A stretch of DNA of 64,000 nucleotides from CAZYTX01 sp964650485 (lineage in GTDB: Bacteria > RBG-13-61-14 > DATKZS01). The stretch lies in assembly GCA_964650485.1 (NCBI GenBank), contig CAZYTX010000001.1, positions 1 through 64,000 of the forward strand. The letters are read 5' to 3'. Of this stretch, positions 16,348 to 25,167 are shown piece by piece (the first letter of the stretch is position 1; each line of letters begins with the position of its first letter). Both the position numbers and the translations under genes were made by a program. Below the pieces are notes generated by a model. It made no database searches. It saw only the letters and a program-made list of their open reading frames with translations, and was not told the origin of the DNA.

Positions 16348-18351
16348 CTACACGCCGAGCGCGGCCAGGAAGCCCTCGTGCACCGCGTCAATGATCTTGC
16401 GCGGCTCTTTCACGTCCCCGATCTTTGCGTACTCGAACCCGGCCTTTTTAAGCTCGTCCTCGATCTCGGTGTTGGGAGCCCCGCCCAGCGCAAGCACCAC
16501 GTTGTCCGCGGGCAAGGTCTTCTCCTCGCCCTCATGCTCGAATGCCACCCCTTTATCCGAGACGGATTTGGCAGTGGCCCCGGTTATGACCTCCACCCCC
16601 AGAAGATCGAGCTCCTTCTTGAACACCCACCTGGAAGAGACCCCTATGTCCTTGCCCGCCTTGTCCAGCATCTCCAGCACCGTCACCTTGCGGGAACCCC
16701 TGGTCACCAGCGTCTTCAGTGTATCCACCTCCTCGGCCTCGTGCTTTAACAGGAACTTCAAGGTGTCACCGTCAATGGTGCCCTGCTCGGCAATGAAAAG
16801 AGCGGTCTCGATGCCCACCGCTCCGCCGCCCAGCACCACCACCTCTCTTCCCAGTTCAACCTTGTCAAGGAGGACGTCCCATGCCTGCACCACCCCGGGC
16901 CGGTCAACGCCCGGGATGTCCGGCGCAGACTGCCTTGAGCCGGTGGCCAGCAGCACCGCGTTCGGCCTGGTCTTCCTGATGGCCTGCATTGACACCTTCT
17001 TGCCGAGCTTCAGGGTCACGCCCAGGCTGTGCACCTGGTGCCGGTAATATTCCAGCAGCCGGCCGAACTCCTGCCTGCCAGGGGGAGCGGCCACCAAGGG
17101 AAGCTGCCCGCCAATGTCATCAGCCTGGTCGAACACGGTCACGTGATGGCCGCGCCTGGCAGCGGTCACCGCGGCCTCGAGCCCGGCAGGGCCCGCGCCT
17201 ATCACCACCACGGTCTTTGGCTTCTTGACCCTGGAGACCTTGCGCTCCGCCTCGTGACCCGCCTGCGGGTTGCACATGCACTCCACCGGCTGGCCCGTGA
17301 ACAGCTTGTCCATGCACCCCTGCAGGCAGTCCACGCACGGCCTGACCTCCGCGGTCTTGTTGCTCTTTGCCTTGTCGGCCCATTCCGGGTCAGCTATCTG
17401 TGCCCTGCCCACGCACACCATGTCCGCATTGCCGTGGCGCAGTAGCATCTCCGCCTGGTCGGGCTCGACTATGCGGTTCGAGGCCATCACCGGTATTGAC
17501 ACCTCGCGCCTGATACCGGAGGCCAGGTATGTAAAGGCGTTCCTTGGCACCATGGAGGGGAGCTGCGGCACCCGGGTCTCGTGCCACCCGCCGGTCACGT
17601 TGAAAGCGTCCAGCCCCGCCTTCTCGTACGCCTTGCACACCTCGATCACCTCTTTGCTGGTGTTGCCGCCCGGCATGAACTCGCTGCCGGATATGCGCAT
17701 GGTCACAGGGTAGTCGGAACCCACGGCCTCACGCACCTTCTCGATGACCTCGAGGCCGAACCGGAGCCTGCCGTCGAAGTCTCCCCCGTACTCGTCCTCG
17801 CGCAGGTTGGTGAGCGGCGATAGGAACTGGCAGATTAAGTACCCGGCGGAGGCGATGATCTCCACACCGTCCGCGCCCGCCTTCTTTGACCGGCCCGCGG
17901 CCGCGGCGAACTTTTCCTGTATCTCTTTTATCTCCTCCTTCTCGAGCGGCCGCGGCTCCTCCTTGGTGTAGCGGGACCTCACCGCGGAGGGCGCCACAGA
18001 CTGCTGCCCCCCTGCAAGGAAGGAGTGCTGGTAGCGGCCGGCGTGGAAGAGCTGGAGGAAAAGCCGGGCGTCGTGCTTGTGTACGGCGTCCGCGAGCTTC
18101 TTCCAGTCGGAGACAAAATCGTCGCTCTCTATGGTGGGCATCATCATGCCCGAGCCGAGCAGGTCAATACCCACGCCCCCCACTATGATGAGACCGCACC
18201 CGCCCTTGGCCCTGGCCTCGTAAAAGGCGCCCAGCCGCTCGCCGGGCCTTCTGTCGTCCCCGCAGTACTTGAGCCCGAAGGCCGGCATGGCGATGCGGTT
18301 CCTTACCTCCAGGCGGTTGATCTTGATGGGAGTGAACAGCTTCCTGAACAT
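16348..18351 (-). CDS. NADH:flavin oxidoreductase / 2,4-dienoyl-CoA reductase-like Fe-S flavoenzyme
   Basis: A 667-residue enzyme built like FadH and the enoate reductases. An N-terminal old-yellow-enzyme TIM barrel binds FMN (about 1-330, with PVTMRISGSEF and CVGRAQIADPEW). Then comes a Cys cluster for one 4Fe-4S (CVDCLQGCMDK...CMCNP, near 340-362). The C-terminal FAD/NAD(P) part carries VVVIGAGPAGLEAA and VVLGGGAVGIETAL. Electrons run from NAD(P)H through FAD and Fe-S to FMN. The substrate is probably an unsaturated CoA ester or related enone. Divergent from the patatin gene, with a palindrome between them. Confidence 0.88.
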   Translation of the reverse strand: MFRKLFTPIKINRLEVRNRIAMPAFGLKYCGDDRRPGERLGAFYEARAKGGCGLIIVGGVGIDLLGSGMMMPTIESDDFVSDWKKLADAVHKHDARLFLQLFHAGRYQHSFLAGGQQSVAPSAVRSRYTKEEPRPLEKEEIKEIQEKFAAAAGRSKKAGADGVEIIASAGYLICQFLSPLTNLREDEYGGDFDGRLRFGLEVIEKVREAVGSDYPVTMRISGSEFMPGGNTSKEVIEVCKAYEKAGLDAFNVTGGWHETRVPQLPSMVPRNAFTYLASGIRREVSIPVMASNRIVEPDQAEMLLRHGNADMVCVGRAQIADPEWADKAKSNKTAEVRPCVDCLQGCMDKLFTGQPVECMCNPQAGHEAERKVSRVKKPKTVVVIGAGPAGLEAAVTAARRGHHVTVFDQADDIGGQLPLVAAPPGRQEFGRLLEYYRHQVHSLGVTLKLGKKVSMQAIRKTRPNAVLLATGSRQSAPDIPGVDRPGVVQAWDVLLDKVELGREVVVLGGGAVGIETALFIAEQGTIDGDTLKFLLKHEAEEVDTLKTLVTRGSRKVTVLEMLDKAGKDIGVSSRWVFKKELDLLGVEVITGATAKSVSDKGVAFEHEGEEKTLPADNVVLALGGAPNTEIEDELKKAGFEYAKIGDVKEPRKIIDAVHEGFLAALGV

Positions 18352-18473
18352 GATAAAAAATCCTTTCTATGGGGAATCACCCGTGGACCTAAAAACGAAA
18401 AAACCGTGGCCGTTCCGCTGGCAGGATAAGGAACAAGGCCCCTGAAAACACTGGCTCAAGATAACAAAGCGCT

Positions 18474-18489
18474 TGTTTGAAGTCAAACA
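18474..18489. promoter_or_regulatory. palindromic operator candidate TGTTTGA-AG-TCAAACA
   Basis: A perfect 7-bp inverted repeat with a two-base spacer lies in the 213-bp divergent gap between the flavoenzyme and the patatin gene. An overlapping imperfect palindrome (AACAAAGCGCTTGTT) lies just to its left. This is the size and symmetry expected of a TetR/MarR-type dimer site. The neighbours both fit lipid metabolism, so a fatty-acid-responsive regulator is conceivable, but none is encoded nearby. Confidence 0.4.
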
Positions 18490-18564
18490 GGCACTGGTTT
18501 GATCTCTCCGGTATGCATGCACAAATTATCAACCAATAACAGGATTGTGATAAAATATAGCCTG

Positions 18565-19590
18565 ATGCAATTCAAATTCCCTGTAAAAAATTCTCCCAAG
18601 CTCGGCCTGGCCCTCGGAGGCGGCGCGGCCAGGGGTATCTCGCACATCGGGGTGATCCAGGTGATGGAGGAGTTGGGCCTGCCCGTGCACGTGGTGGCAG
18701 GCACCAGCATGGGGGCCATTGTGGGCGCCATCTTTCTGATCGAGGGCAGCTCAAGGGGAGTGGTCGAGCGCATGGACCAGTTCTTTTTGAGCGAGGCTTT
18801 CAAAGAGGCTGGTTTCGAGGCCCTGCGCGAGCGGGGCCATGACGAGTCGGCTAACTGGCTGCTCTCGGTCACCGGGCTTATCAGGAGGGGGTTCCGCTAC
18901 TCCCTCTCAATGACTCGCCAGTCAATCATAAGCCGCGAGATTTTCGAGGAGATAATAAACGAGCTCATACCCGACATCATGATCGAGGACCTGCCCGGGC
19001 CCTTTGCCGCGGCCAGCCTGGACGTGGCCAGCGGCCAGGAGGTCATATGGACCAGTGGTTCGCTCAGGGAGGCGGTGTGGTCCAGCTCGGCCATACCCGG
19101 TTTCTTCCCGCCACTTGAGAAGGACGGCATGGTGCTGGTGGACGGTGGATGGACAAACGCGGTGCCGGTGGAGCCGGCCTTTGACCTGGGCGCGCACAGG
19201 GTCATAGCCGTGGACATCTCCAGGGAGGTGGAGGAGTTGCTGGAGTACAAGCGGGGGGTAAGCCTGGCGCTCAGGGCCGCGGTGCTGACTTCCAAGCACC
19301 TGCGCGACGCGCAGCTAAAAAAGGCTGACCTGGTGCTGAAGCCGGAGGTGGGTTACGTACACTGGGCCGACTTCAGGGAGCCGGAGATACTAATACAAAA
19401 GGGAAGGGAAGCGGCTATGGTGGAGCTTGAGGGCCTGAGGAAGATGGCAAAAGAGCAGGCCACCGGGCCGGCCCTCCTGGAAATCCTCCTCTCATGGTGG
19501 CGGGAAAGGGCCTCCCCAGCGCTGAGAAAACGTATGGAGAATAAAAAGACGCGCCGACATCTGCTTGACACGCGCCGCACCTCGGAATAA
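18565..19590 (+). CDS. patatin-like phospholipase (RssA/NTE type)
   Basis: A 341-residue Ser-Asp dyad lipid hydrolase. LGLALGGGAARGISHIG near residues 13-29 supplies the oxyanion loop. GTSMGAIVG holds the nucleophile serine and VDGGW the aspartate. Most relatives are 280-330 residues and act on membrane phospholipids or lysophospholipids at the cytoplasmic face. In-frame ATGs occur up to 66 bases upstream, but the one at 18565 gives the usual short N-terminus before the glycine loop. No clear ribosome site was seen. The C-terminus is basic (KKTRRHLLDTRR). It is first in a run of plus-strand genes. Confidence 0.88.
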   Translation: MQFKFPVKNSPKLGLALGGGAARGISHIGVIQVMEELGLPVHVVAGTSMGAIVGAIFLIEGSSRGVVERMDQFFLSEAFKEAGFEALRERGHDESANWLLSVTGLIRRGFRYSLSMTRQSIISREIFEEIINELIPDIMIEDLPGPFAAASLDVASGQEVIWTSGSLREAVWSSSAIPGFFPPLEKDGMVLVDGGWTNAVPVEPAFDLGAHRVIAVDISREVEELLEYKRGVSLALRAAVLTSKHLRDAQLKKADLVLKPEVGYVHWADFREPEILIQKGREAAMVELEGLRKMAKEQATGPALLEILLSWWRERASPALRKRMENKKTRRHLLDTRRTSE

Positions 19591-19654
19591 AATCACTACA
19601 ATCCTTGACTTAGGCATTGCAGGGAAAAGCGGGGCGCAGCGGGAGATAAAGTTT

Positions 19655-19924
19655 ATGAACCAGCAGATAACAGATCCGGAAAGGGCAAAAAGGCTCGCCC
19701 GGGCAATCGTCTCGGATATATACATGTACAACACCGACAAGGTCAAGGAGGGGATCGAGAACGACGCCCTGTTCGAGAGCCTGGAGGATGAGCTGGAAGA
19801 GGGGCGCGAGCTCTACAGGTCCCGGGTGTCCCCCGATGTCTACGACAACTATAACTTCTTTGACATCGCCATCGTTGACGTGCTCTTCAAGTACACCGGC
19901 AAATACGAATCCAAGATATGGTAA
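19655..19924 (+). CDS. conserved small acidic protein
   Basis: An 89-residue protein starting MNQQITDPERAKRLARAIV, followed by DIYMYNTDKVKEGIEND, EELEEGRELYRSRV-like helical segments and a C-terminal FDIAIVDVLFKYTGKY. I recall similar short proteins as common in deltaproteobacteria, often near zinc-ribbon or FHA proteins, with no assigned function. GGGAG nine bases before the ATG fixes the start within a longer open frame. It ends six bases before the pseudouridine synthase start, so the two are probably cotranslated. Confidence 0.7.
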   Translation: MNQQITDPERAKRLARAIVSDIYMYNTDKVKEGIENDALFESLEDELEEGRELYRSRVSPDVYDNYNFFDIAIVDVLFKYTGKYESKIW

Positions 19925-19930
19925 GCGCAC

Positions 19931-20920
19931 TTGCCAAAGAAAGTCTTTTACCCCCATGACCTCGACTCCCCTGTAAGGGTTGACCAGTACATCGCAAGAC
20001 AAGAGGGTGCTCCCTCCCGCTCGGCGCTCCGCCCCCTTTTCGACCAGGGCAAGGTCCTGGTGAACAAAAGCGCGGCCAGGCCCTCCACCAGGGTGCAAAA
20101 CGGCGACGTTATCAGCGCGGACCTGCCCGAGCCGAAAGACCGTGCGCCTGTTGCAGAGCCTATACCTGTTCCTATAATTTTTCAGGACCAGCACCTGGTG
20201 GTGGTTGAAAAGCCCTCGGGCATCATCACCCACCCCACCCCGGCAAGGAACTCGGGCACACTGGTAAACGCCCTGCTGCACCACTGCGGCCGTCTGTCCG
20301 GCATAGGCGGGAGAATAAAGCCCGGCATCGTCCACCGCCTGGACAAGCTGACCTCCGGGGTCATGGTGGCGGCGAAGACCGACGCGGCCCACGTCGAGCT
20401 TGCAAAGCAGTTCAAGGAGCACACCATAAAGCGCATGTACCTGGCGCTGGTGTTCGGAGAGATGGAAAAGCTCGAGGGCAGCATCGAGACCCTTATCACC
20501 CGCAACCTGGCCCACCGCCTGAAGATGACCACCAGGTCCGGCCAGGGCAGGAGGGCTTTGACACATTACCGGGTGCTTGCCCGGGCCAAGGGGTTCAGCC
20601 TCATCCAGTGCCAGCTCGAGACCGGGAGGACCCACCAGATAAGGGTGCAGCTCTCCGAGAGCAACCACCCGGTGGTTGGGGACCCGCTCTACGGCAAGGG
20701 AAGGACCGTGTCCACCAGGCTGGCCTCCCATGAGAGGTCCGCGGTCCGGCACCTGAAGCGACAGGCCCTGCACGCATACTATCTCGGCTTCACACACCCC
20801 GCGACCCGGGAATGGATGGCCTTCCAGTCGCCCTTGCCCGAGGACATGGGCTCGGTGCTGGCCGCCCTGGACCTGGACTCCGGCCTGGACCTGCCGGCCA
20901 CAAGCTCGAGGGTGGAATGA
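19931..20920 (+). CDS. RluD-family pseudouridine synthase
   Basis: A 329-residue RNA-modifying enzyme. An N-terminal S4-like RNA-binding domain (about residues 15-65) is followed by the RluA/RluC/RluD catalytic domain. It has the HRLDKLTSG motif, whose Asp is catalytic, near residue 140, and ETGRTHQIRVQ and HPVVGDPLYG downstream. It isomerises uridines in 23S rRNA or tRNA. The only start that keeps the conserved N-terminus is the TTG at 19931, six bases after the preceding stop, so expression probably depends on translational coupling. RluD and RluC specificity cannot be separated by eye. Confidence 0.9.
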   Translation: MPKKVFYPHDLDSPVRVDQYIARQEGAPSRSALRPLFDQGKVLVNKSAARPSTRVQNGDVISADLPEPKDRAPVAEPIPVPIIFQDQHLVVVEKPSGIITHPTPARNSGTLVNALLHHCGRLSGIGGRIKPGIVHRLDKLTSGVMVAAKTDAAHVELAKQFKEHTIKRMYLALVFGEMEKLEGSIETLITRNLAHRLKMTTRSGQGRRALTHYRVLARAKGFSLIQCQLETGRTHQIRVQLSESNHPVVGDPLYGKGRTVSTRLASHERSAVRHLKRQALHAYYLGFTHPATREWMAFQSPLPEDMGSVLAALDLDSGLDLPATSSRVE

Positions 20921-20944
20921 AGCGCGAATGAAAAGGACAGTGCC

Positions 20945-21682
20945 GTGAAAACCGTAATCATAAACGGTCTCAGGTTCATCGAGGTACCCGCCCTTGAAAA
21001 GCAAGGAGTGGTGCACGCCTTCTCAACAATAGACATAGGGAAAAGTCACCCCGCCGCCCACGCGCGCATAAGAAGTGCATTCCCGAAAGTAAATGAGCTC
21101 GCCACCGCAAAGCAGGTTCACGGAAATAACGTGATCATTGTGGATGTAAAAACCCGGGCCGCGACGTCGCGCCATATCCATGCCGACGTCATTATTTCCA
21201 AAAAGCCGGGTGTGGCGCCGGCTGTGCGAACCGCTGACTGCGCGCCGGTGCTGCTCGCGGACCCGGGCAAAAGGGTGGCCGCCGCGGTGCACGCAGGCTG
21301 GAGAGGCGTCGCGGCTGACGCGTCCGGGGCAGCGGTCAGCGCCATGCAGGAGCTCGGGTGCGATCCCGCTGATATACTGGCTGCGATAGGGCCGGCCATT
21401 GGACCGTGCCATTACCAGGTGGACCGGCCAGTGATACAAGCAATCAAGGCCGCTCTCCCGGGCGCGAGCGACAAGGTGCTCTTTTCCCAGAGCAGGGGAA
21501 AGGCAAAGCTGGACCTGCCGGGCGCCAACGGGATAATGCTCGCGCGGGCCGGGGTGCCCCGGAAAAACATACACCTGGTGCGCGCCTGCACCTTCTGTCT
21601 TCCGGAGCTGTTCTTCTCCTACCGACGGCAGGGCCCGGGCGCGCCCTCCCTATACCATTTCATCTTGCCTCATGCTCATTGA
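20945..21682 (+). CDS. pgeF: PgeF / YfiH-family multicopper oxidoreductase-like protein
   Basis: A 245-residue protein of the DUF152/LACC1 family. TAKQVHGNNVIIVD, RTADCAPVLLAD with its zinc-binding Cys, AVHAGWRGVA with the His ligand, and AIGPAIGPCHYQV are the family landmarks in the right order. Members act as purine nucleoside phosphorylase/adenosine deaminase-type enzymes. PgeF in particular edits peptidoglycan precursors. The start is a GTG. It follows the pseudouridine synthase gene by 24 bases, an arrangement widespread in bacteria (rluD-yfiH). Confidence 0.92.
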   Translation: MKTVIINGLRFIEVPALEKQGVVHAFSTIDIGKSHPAAHARIRSAFPKVNELATAKQVHGNNVIIVDVKTRAATSRHIHADVIISKKPGVAPAVRTADCAPVLLADPGKRVAAAVHAGWRGVAADASGAAVSAMQELGCDPADILAAIGPAIGPCHYQVDRPVIQAIKAALPGASDKVLFSQSRGKAKLDLPGANGIMLARAGVPRKNIHLVRACTFCLPELFFSYRRQGPGAPSLYHFILPHAH

Positions 21683-21747
21683 CGAACTTAAAAGCCTGTT
21701 TAGTCTTTGAGAGAGCCGCAAAACTTGAATGAAAAGGAGGAGGGAAG

Positions 21748-22125
21748 ATAAAAACCAAATTGTTCACTATGGTGTCTTTGGTTGCAGTGCTGGCACTGGC
21801 TGGAGCTTTCAGCGACGCCCGGGCTGAAAAGCATTCATACGCGGAGAAGAGCGGCATGGGGTCCGAGGAGGGCATGGAACGTGACGGTCTCTCGGACAAG
21901 CTGGAGGAGCATTTCGATGCAGCCGCTGCCGAGATCGAAAAGGCCGCTTCCCTGCTGCACAAGGAGGCTGAGGGCGAGAGCGAGGAGGTGAAAAAGAGCC
22001 TCAATGAACAGGCTGACAAACTGGAAGCTCTTGCTGATGACGTGCGGGAAGAGAGCGTCGAATCGGTGGAGATGCTCGAGGACTCCTTCAGGGAGGCCTA
22101 CTACGAGGTTGCCAAACCGCATTGA
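21748..22125 (+). CDS. small exported helical protein with probable AUA start
   Basis: A protein of about 125 residues with a signal peptide (KTKLFTMVSLVAVLALAGAF, cleaved near DARA). The acidic, strongly helical mature part (KLEEHFDAAAAEIEKAASLL, then EQADKLEALADDVREESVES) looks like a periplasmic coiled coil. The best ribosome site (AAGGAGGAGGG) ends a few bases before an ATA codon that would begin M-KTKLFT. The first standard initiator in frame is a TTG four codons later, with a poor signal-peptide n-region. No family was recognised. It precedes the CaCA-type transporter gene by 17 bases, so the two may be cotranscribed. Confidence 0.65.
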   Translation: MKTKLFTMVSLVAVLALAGAFSDARAEKHSYAEKSGMGSEEGMERDGLSDKLEEHFDAAAAEIEKAASLLHKEAEGESEEVKKSLNEQADKLEALADDVREESVESVEMLEDSFREAYYEVAKPH

Positions 22126-22142
22126 ATTAATAAACTAATCAT

Positions 22143-23186
22143 ATGGTCCCTCAATTCCCGGAGATGGGCCTGGTCACTGCGGTGGCCGTGTTCGTGGCTT
22201 CCACCGCGGTGATCCTAGTGGCCGGCACCATGCTGGCCAGGCTCGCGGACACGCTTGCCGACGCCACCGGCCTCGGGGAGGCGTTGTTCGGCGCGGTGCT
22301 CCTGGGCGCGTCAACCTCGTTGCCCGGTATAGTGACCTCGGTCACCGTTGCGGCGCAGGGCCACGCGCGGCTGGCCTTTTCAAACGCAATGGGAGGGATA
22401 GCCGCCCAGACCGTGTTCCTGGCCATCGCGGACATGGCATACGCCCGGGTCAACCTGGAGCATGCCGCGGCATCAGTGACAAACATCATGCAGGGCGCGC
22501 TGCTTGTCATTCTACTGTCCCTGATCCTCATGACCATAAGCGGACCCGAAATCGCCTTTTTCGGGATACACCCCATTTCCGTGTTCGTGGTCATCGCCTA
22601 CCTGCTGGGTCTCAGGATGATCGGGGCCACCCGCAGGGAATCCCTGTGGCGGGCCATACGCACCCCGGAGACGGTTATTGACCGGCCCGAGGACGCTGAA
22701 CACATGCCGCGGGCCACGCTGGTGCGCACCTGGGTGCTGTTTTCCGTCTTCGCTCTGGCCACAGCGGCCGCGGGATACGCGGTGGCGGAGTCCGGCGTCA
22801 TCATATCCGAGCGGAGCGGTTTGTCGGAGACCGTGGTGGGTGCGCTCTTCACCGCGGTGGCCACGTCTCTACCCGAGCTGGTCACATCCATCGCCGCGGT
22901 CAGACACGGTGCCCCCACCCTGGCGGTGGGCAACATCATCGGAGGGAACACCTTTGACGTGCTCTTCGTCTCATTCTCCGACGCGGCATACCAAGAAGGA
23001 TCGCTCTACCATGACCTGGCAGGCAGTGACGTGTTCGTAATAGCACTCACCATGCTGCTCACGTCCATACTCCTGCTCGGACTGCTTAGAAGGGAGAAGA
23101 AGGGGATAGCCAACATCGGCTTCGAGAGCTTCATGGTGTTCATCATCTACCTCGCAGCCCTGGCCTTCATGTTCTTTATGATGTAG
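22143..23186 (+). CDS. CaCA-superfamily (sodium/calcium antiporter-like) membrane protein
   Basis: A 347-residue protein with about ten hydrophobic helices and the two inverted alpha repeats of calcium/cation antiporters. Repeat 1 (GASTSLPGIVTSVTVAAQG) is near residues 57-75. Repeat 2 (AVATSLPELVTSIAAVRHG) is near 240-258 and is followed by GNIIGGNTFDVLF. The glutamate that binds cation in TSLPE is present only in repeat 2; repeat 1 has Gly. The fold is clear, but ion specificity is doubtful. An unrecognised exported coiled-coil gene lies directly upstream. Confidence 0.85.
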   Translation: MVPQFPEMGLVTAVAVFVASTAVILVAGTMLARLADTLADATGLGEALFGAVLLGASTSLPGIVTSVTVAAQGHARLAFSNAMGGIAAQTVFLAIADMAYARVNLEHAAASVTNIMQGALLVILLSLILMTISGPEIAFFGIHPISVFVVIAYLLGLRMIGATRRESLWRAIRTPETVIDRPEDAEHMPRATLVRTWVLFSVFALATAAAGYAVAESGVIISERSGLSETVVGALFTAVATSLPELVTSIAAVRHGAPTLAVGNIIGGNTFDVLFVSFSDAAYQEGSLYHDLAGSDVFVIALTMLLTSILLLGLLRREKKGIANIGFESFMVFIIYLAALAFMFFMM

Positions 23187-23276
23187 CCGACTGCTTGTCG
23201 CTTTTTGCAGTTCTTCCGATTGAAAGCACCCCGCCCGCGTGTTAGAATTCTTCACTCTCAAAAGGTCCTTATCTTT

Positions 23277-25160
23277 ATGGAAACCGCGGCTGAAAAGGAT
23301 TCAAGAGCTCTCTACTTCATCTCCAGGACACCAAGAGACGCGTGGATCGCCGCGGGCTTTGTGGTCGTCGCGCTCACGGTCAGGCTGGTGTACCACCTCC
23401 ATGCCCGTCCCGAGATAACCGGCGACATCGAGCGCTACATGTTCATAGCAAAGTCGCTGGCCTCTGGCGACCTGAAAAACGCCGTCAACTACGTCTACCC
23501 TCCCCTGTTCCCGGTGTTCATACTCTTGTTCCGGCTGGTAAGCGGGAGCTATCAGACCGCGAGCTGGCTGGTCGCGCTCGTCATGGCCGCGGTCTCGACT
23601 GCGCCGGTCTACTATATCGGGCTCAAGGTCTTCGGTCGCCGGGCCGCGTTCTTCGCCGCGGGCTTCTATGCCCTTCGCTACTTCCACGGGACCACCACAA
23701 TCCAGCAGGAGCAGCAACTGGTGTTCTTCCTTGTCACGGGCATACTGCTGGGGCTGGTTTCCCTGGAGCGCAGGAGGTGGTGGCTCTTCCTGGTTACGGG
23801 CGCAGTGTGGGGAGCTGGGTTCCTGACAAAGCCCGAGGCATGGGCATACTTTTTATTGTTTATGGGCATGACCGGCCTGGCCGGCTTGTGGGTGATTTTT
23901 AAAAACTACTTCGCATCGCGAAAAGGAGTGGAGTCCCGGGCCAGGAGGCGCGAAAAGCAAAGAGCGGAAAAGAAGCGCAGGCAAAAGTCGGGCAAGGGTC
24001 AGGGAGAGCAAAAGACCGGGAAAGATAAAGCGGGCAAGGAAGAGGACGTCAAGTCCCGGGCCAAAGAGTCCCCCGAGCGTGAGCGCATACCGGCAAGGCC
24101 CTTTTTCAATGCGCTCCCCTTTCTGCTAATCGGCTATTTTTCCGTCACCTCCCTCTATCTTGCCAGCTATTATTTTGAGTCCGGCAGGTTTTCCGCGAAC
24201 CCCAAGGCCACCACACTGTTCATGATCCACAACGAGTGGTACCGGGGCCTTGAGGTTTACAGGATCCAACAGGGCGAGGAGGGGTTTTATACGCTGGGAC
24301 AAAGGATATTCTTTGAAGGCGGAAAAGACCTTCCCGAGGCCTCCATCGGGGGTTACATCATGGACCGCGTAGACCGGTTCCCTGAGATATACTCGGGACG
24401 TTTCTGGCACTCGCTCCTGAATAACTTTCCCCATTACCTGCAGAGGATCGCGCCCTGGGTCTGGGTGCTTCTCGCGATCGCCGGCCTGGTCCCCGGACGG
24501 GGCCGGCGTTTTCTCGCCAGGGAAGCATACCTGCACGCATACGCGCTCGTTCCCATATTGTCCATTCCCCTCTTCTCCGCGGGCTTCCCCAGGTTCTACT
24601 ACAGCCTGGTGCCCTGGTTCATGCTGGTCCTGGGCAGGGGCAGCCACCGCGTGGTCGAGATTTTCGAGCGGCTCGCAAGTCGCATGAAGCTAGACCCAAA
24701 AAAAGCCGCGGCCCCTGTCTCCGCCCTGGTTCTCTTAGCTCTCTTATTCGGGGCGGTATGGGACATTGCCGGTGCGGACGTTGATTCCAACAAGGAGTTC
24801 TGGGATGAGATCGAATACAGGGAGAAGGTCGCGCATAGGCTCCGGGATATGCTCCCCCAAGGTTGCCGCTTCATGGCCGAGGCCGAGGACGTCTCCATGT
24901 GGTACCTGGGAGGGTTCGAGCCTGAGCGGCAGGAGCTTCTGCCCATTAACCGCCTGGACACTATTATTGACTTCGCGGCGAAAAAGAGGTGCAAGCACCT
25001 GGTGTTCCATCCCAGCGGGTTCCAGTCGAGGTTCCGCCACCTTTTCGAGCTTTTAAAGGCCGACTTCAAGCATCCGCTCCTGAAGCGTGCTTTCAGGGGA
25101 GTGAGCCCCAACGGCAACGTCTACGTGATCTACCAGGTCCTGCCAACGGACTGCGGCTGA
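23277..25160 (+). CDS. GT39-family (ArnT/PMT-like) membrane glycosyltransferase
   Basis: A 627-residue protein with many membrane helices. The first periplasmic loop has TGDIERYMFIAKSLASGDL, the Asp-containing region used by lipid-linked-sugar transferases of the GT-C fold. Later loops and a soluble C-terminal domain (REKVAHRLRDMLPQGCRFMA onwards) follow. About 75 residues of nearly pure Lys/Arg/Glu/Gly (RARRREKQRAEKKRRQKSG and following) are inserted between two helices around residue 225, presumably on the cytoplasmic side. The acceptor is unknown; lipid A, protein or polysaccharide are possible. The ATG at 23277 is chosen because the 24 upstream residues have no membrane or family character. 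Confidence 0.82.
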   Translation: METAAEKDSRALYFISRTPRDAWIAAGFVVVALTVRLVYHLHARPEITGDIERYMFIAKSLASGDLKNAVNYVYPPLFPVFILLFRLVSGSYQTASWLVALVMAAVSTAPVYYIGLKVFGRRAAFFAAGFYALRYFHGTTTIQQEQQLVFFLVTGILLGLVSLERRRWWLFLVTGAVWGAGFLTKPEAWAYFLLFMGMTGLAGLWVIFKNYFASRKGVESRARRREKQRAEKKRRQKSGKGQGEQKTGKDKAGKEEDVKSRAKESPERERIPARPFFNALPFLLIGYFSVTSLYLASYYFESGRFSANPKATTLFMIHNEWYRGLEVYRIQQGEEGFYTLGQRIFFEGGKDLPEASIGGYIMDRVDRFPEIYSGRFWHSLLNNFPHYLQRIAPWVWVLLAIAGLVPGRGRRFLAREAYLHAYALVPILSIPLFSAGFPRFYYSLVPWFMLVLGRGSHRVVEIFERLASRMKLDPKKAAAPVSALVLLALLFGAVWDIAGADVDSNKEFWDEIEYREKVAHRLRDMLPQGCRFMAEAEDVSMWYLGGFEPERQELLPINRLDTIIDFAAKKRCKHLVFHPSGFQSRFRHLFELLKADFKHPLLKRAFRGVSPNGNVYVIYQVLPTDCG

Positions 25161-25167
25161 AAGCGGG

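Noticed and set aside
19610..21016. 468-codon minus-strand frame
   Set aside because: Antisense shadow of the small acidic protein and pseudouridine synthase genes, both of which have diagnostic motifs.
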